NCBI GenBank assembly: GCA_030688705.1 | Contig: JAUYJH010000092.1 | Span: 1-8,075 of the forward strand | Source: Deltaproteobacteria bacterium | GTDB taxonomy: Bacteria > UBA10199 > SPLOWO2-01-44-7 | Length of the DNA stretch: 8,075 nucleotides | Direction: 5' to 3' | Shown here: positions 1-4,393 of the stretch, in pieces | Numbering within the stretch: the stretch's first letter is position 1 | How the letters are laid out: each line of letters begins with the position of its first letter | Notes under the pieces: generated by a model | What the model was told of the DNA's origin: nothing | What the model saw: the letters and a program-made list of their open reading frames with translations, nothing else | Databases searched by the model: none | Position numbers and translations under genes: made by a program

Positions 1-1487
1 CAAACTCCCTCATAATTACCGGTGGTGGAATTAAGAGTTCTGGCATTGTAAATAAATTTGGAATTGGTGGTGAGCCCCCTGTTGGTATAGGCGACGGCCA
101 CCGCCCAGCGCCTTAAAAATTCTCCGAAAGAGTCGAAGTCGGCTGGTTTTGAGGGATAGGCTGCAACCACATTGTCGACACCGCTATTCGTTGTCTGAAC
201 CATGTTTTTCAAAAAAGTGGCGCTTAAACTGCTCTGTTCGTAAAGATAGCGGAGGAAAAGATACCCCGCGCCCCTCTGGGCGAGACTTGGGCTAGAAGAC
301 GCCACCAAGGCGTAACTCTGCGGTGAGGCTAGATAAAGACTATATCTCGAATAATTTTCCCGGCCGTAGCCGACCAGATCTTCCGTCAAATGAGAGAGGG
401 CCTCGTTGAGCCAATTTTCTTCGGCAGACCCGCTTCTCACAATCGTCCGCTGATAATAGTTGATGAGATGCTGCATCTCGTGCGGAAAAACGGCCGGCAA
501 AAAATTCGACATCGCAAAGGCATTGGTAATTTTGGTGCCATAAACGCCGTCAGAATCGGGAGAGACGAGATAGACGATTTCACGATAATTGCTCGCCGGG
601 ATGGAGCTGCTCCGCGCGAAAAGATCGCCGGCATAAAAAAATCCGGTCACAATGCCGCCGCTCGCGGCCCCCAGACGATTGACGGCCGGCGTAATCAGGG
701 CAACGGCAACGCCGTCATCGTTGATGTCGGAATAACCGCCGAACAAACTGGAGGTTGTTGCAAGAGACGTTTTAAAACTGGCACAAAGGGTGTCGATATC
801 GGCCTGCGGCAGATCTGAAGGATTGGTGGAGGTGATTTCATCGTCTATATAAATGGCAACCGTGTCGTTCACACACTTCGCCGTGGCATTTACCGTAGTG
901 TAGGAAGTGACGGTGGTTAAAGAGGACAAAACACGAAAGGTGCCGGTGTCATTAACCGATACCGCGGCGCTGGGGCCCCCGCCCCCACCGACCGATTTTC
1001 CGGCGGAAGCGCTGACGGAAGAAAACAATTGGGAATTGCCACCATCCCAAGCGACATTCATCAAAAGCCGCTCTTCATCCCTTAGCACACTTTCCAGACG
1101 GGATTGTGCCGAGGGAAGAAGCGGTTCTTCAAGCCCTTCTTCCTCTGATGATTCAGAAAGAAAAAATGATTTGCCGGCGCTTAGAGCGGAAAGAGTGATC
1201 GATTTGGAAGCGGCGTCGGTCGCCTGGGATTGCAGAAGCAATTCAAAAGAACCGCTGGCGCCACTGAAGTCAACGCTTGCGGAATTGCCGCCAAAGCTGA
1301 CATACATCACGTCACCGGCTGACATTACCGAAGTGGAAGTCTGTTCCCCCGTTGCATCGCCCCCAACGGTTTGCGCGGCTACCGTTGTACCTCCGCTGTC
1401 ACTGCTGCCGCATCCATTGATTAGGAAAAGACCGAAGACAGAAGACAAAAGACCGAAGACCCGCTTTTTTTGTAACTTATATGTCAC
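1..1487 (-). CDS. Secreted lipoprotein zinc metallopeptidase, M30 (hyicolysin)-like, 3' end outside window
   Basis: This reading frame stays open from a GTG at 1487 to the window edge (495 complete codons), so the C-terminus is missing. The N-terminus is a lipoprotein signal peptide: a Lys-Lys-Arg stretch (residues 7-9), a hydrophobic core (10-23) and a lipobox I-N-G-C with the lipidated Cys at 26. The residue after it is Gly, so outer-membrane sorting is plausible. A Ser/Gly/Ala-rich, low-complexity region follows, including an acidic run and a Gly5 linker. The catalytic part has HEMQH (His336, Glu337, His340) and then WLNEALSHLTEDL, with Glu362 as the probable third zinc ligand. This HE-x-QH plus W-L-N-E-[AG]-L pattern is what I know from M30 hyicolysin-like peptidases; another gluzincin-type family is possible. 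GTG is chosen because GGAGG lies just upstream and it gives an intact signal peptide; the overlapping ATG is followed at once by TGA. It appears monocistronic at its 5' end, behind a sigma-54 promoter. Substrate unknown. Confidence 0.8.
   Translation of the reverse strand, partial: MTYKLQKKRVFGLLSSVFGLFLINGCGSSDSGGTTVAAQTVGGDATGEQTSTSVMSAGDVMYVSFGGNSASVDFSGASGSFELLLQSQATDAASKSITLSALSAGKSFFLSESSEEEGLEEPLLPSAQSRLESVLRDEERLLMNVAWDGGNSQLFSSVSASAGKSVGGGGGPSAAVSVNDTGTFRVLSSLTTVTSYTTVNATAKCVNDTVAIYIDDEITSTNPSDLPQADIDTLCASFKTSLATTSSLFGGYSDINDDGVAVALITPAVNRLGAASGGIVTGFFYAGDLFARSSSIPASNYREIVYLVSPDSDGVYGTKITNAFAMSNFLPAVFPHEMQHLINYYQRTIVRSGSAEENWLNEALSHLTEDLVGYGRENYSRYSLYLASPQSYALVASSSPSLAQRGAGYLFLRYLYEQSSLSATFLKNMVQTTNSGVDNVVAAYPSKPADFDSFGEFLRRWAVAVAYTNRGLTTNSKFIYNARTLNSTTGNYEGV
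1426..1460 (-). repeat. Five tandem 7-bp GTC-N4 units inside the lipoprotein signal peptide
   Basis: On the minus strand the units read GTCTTCG, GTCTTTT, GTCTTCT, GTCTTCG, GTCTTTT with no spacing. They encode residues 10-21, the hydrophobic core of the lipoprotein signal peptide, giving a visible 7-residue echo (VFGLLSS then VFGLF). Because 7 is not a multiple of 3, gain or loss of one unit would shift the frame, while a change of three units would keep it. A second five-unit GTC-N4 array lies in the ctpA signal peptide. Confidence 0.85.
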
Positions 1488-1490
1488 ATG

Positions 1491-1495
1491 CCTCC
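1491..1495 (-). promoter_or_regulatory. Ribosome binding site of the lipoprotein gene
   Basis: GGAGG ends 3 nt before the GTG at 1487. The spacing is short, but no other in-frame start nearby has a Shine-Dalgarno sequence, so this site decides the start. It lies within the roughly 16-nt leader predicted from the sigma-54 promoter. Confidence 0.6.
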
Positions 1496-1512
1496 AAACG
1501 ATACCGTTTAGA

Positions 1513-1530
1513 AAGCAAGTGGCATGCCAA
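1513..1530 (-). promoter_or_regulatory. Sigma-54 (-24/-12) promoter of the lipoprotein gene
   Basis: The minus strand reads TTGGCATG-CCAC-TTGCTT. This fits the RpoN consensus TTGGCACG-N4-TTGCW with one substitution (C to T), and the invariant GG (1528-1527) and GC (1516-1515) are separated by the required 10 bp. The predicted start of transcription is near 1503, leaving about 16 nt of leader that contains the ribosome binding site. Sigma-54 promoters need an activator of the bEBP class bound upstream; the inverted repeat at 1604-1621 is at a suitable distance. No convincing sigma-70 promoter was seen in this interval. Confidence 0.65.
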
Positions 1531-1603
1531 TGTTACGGTGCGGCTTTTTTTACATTTTCATTTCAGATATCAAATAGATATGAAACGCCGCGGGAGCCAA
1601 AAT

Positions 1604-1621
1604 ATTGACGAAAGAGTCAAT
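1604..1621. promoter_or_regulatory. Inverted repeat, candidate activator (enhancer) site
   Basis: ATTGAC-N6-GTCAAT is a perfect 6-bp inverted repeat with a 6-nt centre. Its centre lies about 110 bp upstream of the start predicted from the sigma-54 promoter, where enhancer-binding proteins usually bind. A weaker dyad (ATATC-N5-GATAT) lies nearer, at about 1567-1581. The role is inferred from position only. Confidence 0.35.
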
Positions 1622-1654
1622 TTTCACCCTTTCCGTTATCATTTTGACAATTTA

Positions 1655-1808
1655 GGGAGTGGTGGAAAATGCATGAAAATCGCGATGTCATTCTGAACCC
1701 TTCGGCTACGCTCAGGGTAAACTCCGTGAAGAATCCCGTTAAAAATCGGGATCCTTCGGCTACGCCTCAGGATGACAAACGTGAAATTATTCATTTTCCA
1801 CCACTCCC
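1655..1808. repeat. 154-bp symmetric composite palindrome
   Basis: The outer arms are a perfect 17-bp inverted repeat, GGGAGTGGTGGAAAATG at 1655-1671 and its complement at 1792-1808. Each arm is followed inward by exactly 14 unpaired nucleotides and then by the TGTCATyCTGA-type element at 1686-1777. The equal spacing gives the whole unit mirror symmetry about its centre. It lies between tdh and the lipoprotein gene and encodes nothing convincing; an apparent plus-strand frame across it is translated repeat sequence. Confidence 0.7.
1686..1777. repeat. TGTCATyCTGA-type palindromic interspersed repeat, copy 1
   Basis: This 92-bp element begins TGTCATTCTGA and ends TCAGGATGACA, 11-bp terminal inverted repeats with one mismatch. 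The centre forms GAAGAATCCCG (1728-1738), an 8-nt loop, and CGGGATCCTTC (1747-1757), an 11-bp stem with one G-T pair. Each half also carries TTCGGCTACGC...CTCAGG. The layout matches the element at 4296-4393. It is a non-coding, REP- or MITE-like unit, and similar sequences recur in many environmental bacterial genomes as I recall. Confidence 0.75.
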
Positions 1809-1830
1809 ATTTAGTGAGCCTGTTGATTTT

Positions 1831-1917
1831 GTCATTGCGAGGCTGATAGGCCGAAGCAATCTCCCTTTTAAATCAAGTGGATTGCTTCGTCGGCCCTTTG
1901 GGCCTCCTCGCAATGAC
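1831..1917. repeat. GTCATTGCGAGG-type palindromic interspersed repeat
   Basis: This 87-bp element has perfect 12-bp terminal inverted repeats, GTCATTGCGAGG and CCTCGCAATGAC. Inside are the complementary blocks CCGAAGCAATC and GATTGCTTCG and a small GGCCC-N3-GGGCC hairpin. It begins 28 bp past the stop codon of tdh, so its transcript would form a long hairpin that could protect or end the tdh mRNA. There is no U-tract to make it a classic intrinsic terminator. It is a different family from the TGTCATyCTGA elements next to it. Confidence 0.75.
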
Positions 1918-1944
1918 ACCGAGAAATCATTTATCAAAAGCCTC

Positions 1945-2979
1945 TTAAGGAAACAAAACGATTTTTCCGGCTTCGATCGGATTCTTGGTGAGAAGGTCCA
2001 TGGCGGCGGCGATGTTACTCATCGGCATCTTGTGGGTGATGACAGAAGAGACATCCAGTTTGCCGCTGTTCAAGAGAATGGCCATCTGTTTCCAGGTATC
2101 AAACATTTTTCTGCCATGGATGGCGATAATTTTAATCCCTTTTAAAATAATTTCTTTTGCTACATCAATCTGAATCGGCTTTGCCGGAATTCCAAACGCC
2201 GTGAAAGAACCTCCGTTGCGCACCGCTTTGAAACCATCGTGAATGGCCGCTTCCGCTCCGCTCATTTCCAAAACGCAATCGACCCCGTCTCCGTTTGTTT
2301 TTTCCAAAATAAAATCGGCAACGCCTCCCTTTGAGGCATCGATCAGATAATCGGGCCCCAGTTTTTTCATGATCTCCATCCGGTAGGGAGAGGCTCCCAC
2401 GGCAAAAATGGTGGCCGCTCCAAGGGCTCTGGCCACCGCCACCGCGAAAAGACCGGTGGGGCCGTCGCCAAAAATGGCAGCCTGTTTGCCGGCCACTTCG
2501 CTTTCAGCCACCGCGTAAACGGAATTGCCAAGCGGCTCCTGAATGGAAGCAATTTCCCACGGGAGTGATTTTTCGTTTTTCCAGCAGCAGATTTCTGGCA
2601 TCGAAATATATTCGGCAAAACAGCCGTCGACCCCGAAACCGATGGTTTTCAAATCACGGCAAAGATGCATCTCTCCGGTGCGGCAGCGGGCGCAATGCAG
2701 GCACGGAATATGGCTTTCAAAAGAGACATGATCGCCCACTTTGATTCCTTCCACCTGCTCGCCGACTTCCACAACCTCTCCCGCCCCTTCGTGGCCGATG
2801 ATCCGCGGCGGCTCCAGATTACTGCTGGCCCAAGAGTCCCATTTGAAAAGATGGATGTCGGAGCCGCAGATGGAGGCGGCTTTGACTTTGACCAATACAC
2901 GGTGAGAGGTCACTTCCGGCCTGGGGGCGTCGATGATTTCAAGCCCCGGTTTGGGTTTCAGTTTGGCAACGGCTCTCAT
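1945..2979 (-). CDS. tdh: L-threonine 3-dehydrogenase (zinc-dependent)
   Basis: This 344-residue cytosolic medium-chain dehydrogenase/reductase oxidises L-threonine to 2-amino-3-ketobutyrate, which a partner ligase (not in this window) splits to glycine and acetyl-CoA. Visible motifs are the catalytic zinc region (ICGSD with Cys38, then GHE with His63 and Glu64), four structural-zinc cysteines (93, 96, 99, 107), EPLGNSVY at 148-155, the Rossmann turn GDGPTG (171-176) and the threonine-dehydrogenase signature HGRKMFDTW (288-296). Length is normal for the family. The start overlaps the ctpA stop as ATGA, so translation is probably coupled; only a purine-rich stretch precedes it. Oddly, where NAD-linked family members carry an acidic residue after the second strand of the Rossmann fold, this protein has Gly195 in AVGASPYR, which could change coenzyme preference. 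A related sugar or polyol dehydrogenase is possible but less likely given the signature. Confidence 0.88.
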   Translation of the reverse strand: MRAVAKLKPKPGLEIIDAPRPEVTSHRVLVKVKAASICGSDIHLFKWDSWASSNLEPPRIIGHEGAGEVVEVGEQVEGIKVGDHVSFESHIPCLHCARCRTGEMHLCRDLKTIGFGVDGCFAEYISMPEICCWKNEKSLPWEIASIQEPLGNSVYAVAESEVAGKQAAIFGDGPTGLFAVAVARALGAATIFAVGASPYRMEIMKKLGPDYLIDASKGGVADFILEKTNGDGVDCVLEMSGAEAAIHDGFKAVRNGGSFTAFGIPAKPIQIDVAKEIILKGIKIIAIHGRKMFDTWKQMAILLNSGKLDVSSVITHKMPMSNIAAAMDLLTKNPIEAGKIVLFP

Positions 2980-4283
2980 TTTCTCTTTTTCGTTTTTTGT
3001 TTTTCAAAAAAAGACGGGTCTTTCAAATAATCAACGGCTCTTTGTCGTTGATAATCAAACGCGCCGATGGGGGCCGGCGCCACAAATTCAACCACTTGCT
3101 CTTCATCTTTGGGCTCTTCGCTCCCCTCAAGCGCCCCCTTCAAATGCCCCTTAAGATGCTCTTCGCGGAGCCGGATCGGCGCTCCTTCGGGCTTTTTTTC
3201 CGAGGGGGGAGTCGGGTCCACAATGATGTCGGGCTTGACCCCCGCGGCCTGAATGGAGTGTTTGCTCGGCGTGTAATAACGGGCGATCGTTATTTTTAAC
3301 GCCGAGCCGTCGCCCAACTCCACCACCGATTGCACGGAGCCTTTGCCGAACGTCTGCGTCCCCATGATGAGCGCCCGCTTGTGATCCTGAAGGGCACCCG
3401 CCACAATCTCGGAGGCCGAAGCCGACCCGCCGTTGACCAGAATCACGATCGGAAAGTCCCCCGGAATTCTGTCCGGATCGGGAACAACCGATCTTTTTTC
3501 GATTTCTTTTCTGCGGCTTTCGGTAATCACCACCACGCCGCTGTCCAAAAATTCGGAACAGACCTGCACGGCCTGTTCCAGAAGGCCGCCTGGATTGTTG
3601 CGCAAATCAAGAATAAGACCGTTGGCGATAATTTCTTTTTCATATTTTTTCAGGGCCTTTTTCAGATCATTGTTGGTCCTCTCCTGAAAACTGCTGATTT
3701 TGATGTAGGGATACTTTCCTTCCAGCAGTTCGGCCCGAATGCTGGGGACTTTTACAACCTCACGGACAATGGAAACATCAAAGGGCTGTTTGACCCCCTG
3801 ACGAGAGATATTGAGAAGGACCCGGCTCCCATGTTTGCCCCGCATTGCTTTGACCGCATCGGCCAAATCCATTTCTCTAGTCGATTGACCGTCGATTTTC
3901 AGGATGCGGTCCCCCGGTTGTATTCCGGCGCGGAAAGCCGGCGTTCCCTCCACCGCCGAAACCACCGTCACCCAGCCCCCGCGCACCGTAATTTCAAGCC
4001 CAACGCCGCCGAAAATGCCGGAAGTATCGGCCTTCAGCGATTTGTAGACATCTGGGGAAAGATAAACCGTGTGGGGATCAAGCGTTGAAAGCATGCCGCG
4101 AATGGCGCCGCGCAGGAGTTTCTGGTCATCGACCTTTTCAACATAATCCGTTTCGACATAATTCAGGATTTTGGTGAAAACGTTTAGTGTTTCGTAACCT
4201 TTTTCATCAAGGGCGAGAGCCGGACCATGGACCATGGACCATGGACTAAGGACCAACAGCAAAGTGATTATAATTTTTTTCAT
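2976..4283 (-). CDS. ctpA: Periplasmic C-terminal processing protease, peptidase family S41
   Basis: This serine protease (435 residues from the chosen start) trims or degrades periplasmic proteins from their C-termini. In order it has a signal peptide (MKKIIITLLLVL...ALA, residues 1-24), an N-terminal helical part, a PDZ domain (about 90-165, including GVGLEI and PGDRILKIDG), and the S41 core with LDLRNNPGG and GGSASASEI. Ser289, Lys314 (FGKG) and Gln318 form the expected Ser-Lys-Gln set, with the usual 25-residue Ser-Lys spacing. The charged C-terminal tail ending in Lys/Arg resembles deltaproteobacterial relatives. I chose the ATG at 4283 because GGGGG lies 4 nt upstream and it gives a clean signal peptide. 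An in-frame ATG at 4301 would add six residues but falls inside a repeat element. The gene follows tkt after 92 bp and runs into tdh by a 4-bp overlap. Confidence 0.9.
   Translation of the reverse strand: MKKIIITLLLVLSPWSMVHGPALALDEKGYETLNVFTKILNYVETDYVEKVDDQKLLRGAIRGMLSTLDPHTVYLSPDVYKSLKADTSGIFGGVGLEITVRGGWVTVVSAVEGTPAFRAGIQPGDRILKIDGQSTREMDLADAVKAMRGKHGSRVLLNISRQGVKQPFDVSIVREVVKVPSIRAELLEGKYPYIKISSFQERTNNDLKKALKKYEKEIIANGLILDLRNNPGGLLEQAVQVCSEFLDSGVVVITESRRKEIEKRSVVPDPDRIPGDFPIVILVNGGSASASEIVAGALQDHKRALIMGTQTFGKGSVQSVVELGDGSALKITIARYYTPSKHSIQAAGVKPDIIVDPTPPSEKKPEGAPIRLREEHLKGHLKGALEGSEEPKDEEQVVEFVAPAPIGAFDYQRQRAVDYLKDPSFFEKQKTKKRK
4222..4256 (-). repeat. Tandem 7-bp GTCC-N3 units inside the CtpA signal peptide
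   Basis: On the minus strand GTCC recurs five times at exact 7-nt spacing (4253, 4246, 4239, 4232, 4225), with three units reading GTCCATG and one GTCCTTA; the last matches only in GTCC. The array encodes residues 11-21, the distal hydrophobic core of the CtpA signal peptide (VLSPWSMVHGP). Phase, copy number and protein position are nearly the same as in the heptamer array of the lipoprotein gene. Confidence 0.85.
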
Positions 4284-4295
4284 GTTCCCCCGTGA

Positions 4296-4393
4296 TGTCA
4301 TCCTGACCCTGAGCTTGTCGAAGGGGAAGGATCCCGATGGGACCGGGATTCTTCCTGCCTGCCGGCAGGCAGGCGCTAACGCTCAGAATGACA
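4296..4393. repeat. TGTCATyCTGA-type palindromic interspersed repeat, copy 2, overlapping two genes' ends
   Basis: This 98-bp element runs from TGTCATCCTGA (4296-4306) to TCAGAATGACA (4383-4393), 11-bp inverted ends with one mismatch. Its centre is a 12-bp stem with one G-T pair, GGAAGGATCCCG (4325-4336) and CGGGATTCTTCC (4344-4355), around a 7-nt loop. It fills the tkt-ctpA gap. One end encodes most of the last tkt codons (CHSER) and its stop; the other end contains an alternative upstream ATG for ctpA. Its hairpin could attenuate or stabilise the transcript between the two genes, but no U-tract follows, so I do not call a terminator. Confidence 0.75.
4354..4373. repeat. 20-bp GC palindrome, copy 1 (intergenic)
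   Basis: CCTGCCTGCCGGCAGGCAGG is a perfect 20-bp palindrome. Here it sits inside one arm of the TGTCATyCTGA element, where the sister element at 1686-1777 lacks it, as if inserted later. An identical copy is at 6421-6440 inside murI. Confidence 0.9.

Larger units (their letters stand above)
1488..1944. other. Intergenic region between tdh and the lipoprotein gene
   Basis: This 457-bp gap holds, from right to left, the GTCATTGCGAGG element, the 154-bp composite palindrome, an inverted repeat suited to an activator, and the sigma-54 promoter and leader of the lipoprotein gene. The plus-strand open frames crossing it (for example 1669-2145) consist of translated repeats and antisense tdh sequence and lack a ribosome binding site, so I call no gene here. 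Confidence 0.75.

Noticed and set aside
781..800. Possible frameshift in the lipoprotein gene
   Set aside because: On careful rereading of the three-base G run (CCC on the coding strand) the frame continues without interruption from 1487 to the window edge.
907..1608. Plus-strand open frame of 233 codons
   Set aside because: It is antisense to the lipoprotein gene, whose minus-strand frame has a signal peptide, lipobox and zinc-protease motif; the plus frame is compositionally biased and unrecognisable.
1655..1671. GTGGTGGAAAATG as a possible MraZ-type operator
   Set aside because: MraZ sites are tandem GTGG-type repeats in front of mraZ; here the motif is a single copy in each arm of an inverted repeat and no mraZ is present.
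1645..1676. TTGACA on the plus strand as a -35 box
   Set aside because: No matching -10 box at proper spacing and no plus-strand gene downstream.
1669..2145. Plus-strand open frame of 158 codons
   Set aside because: It consists of translated palindromic repeats followed by sequence antisense to tdh, with no recognisable family. The GTGGTGG just upstream is an arm of the inverted repeat rather than a ribosome site.
3026..3058. ATCAACG...CGTTGAT inverted repeat near the ctpA 3' end
   Set aside because: This 7-bp dyad lies in the coding sequence of a conserved tail (DYQRQRAVDY) and is explained by codon choice for repeated residues.
4325..4355. Intrinsic (rho-independent) terminator between tkt and ctpA
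   Set aside because: The hairpin is strong but no U-tract follows on either strand, and it is the core of an interspersed repeat.
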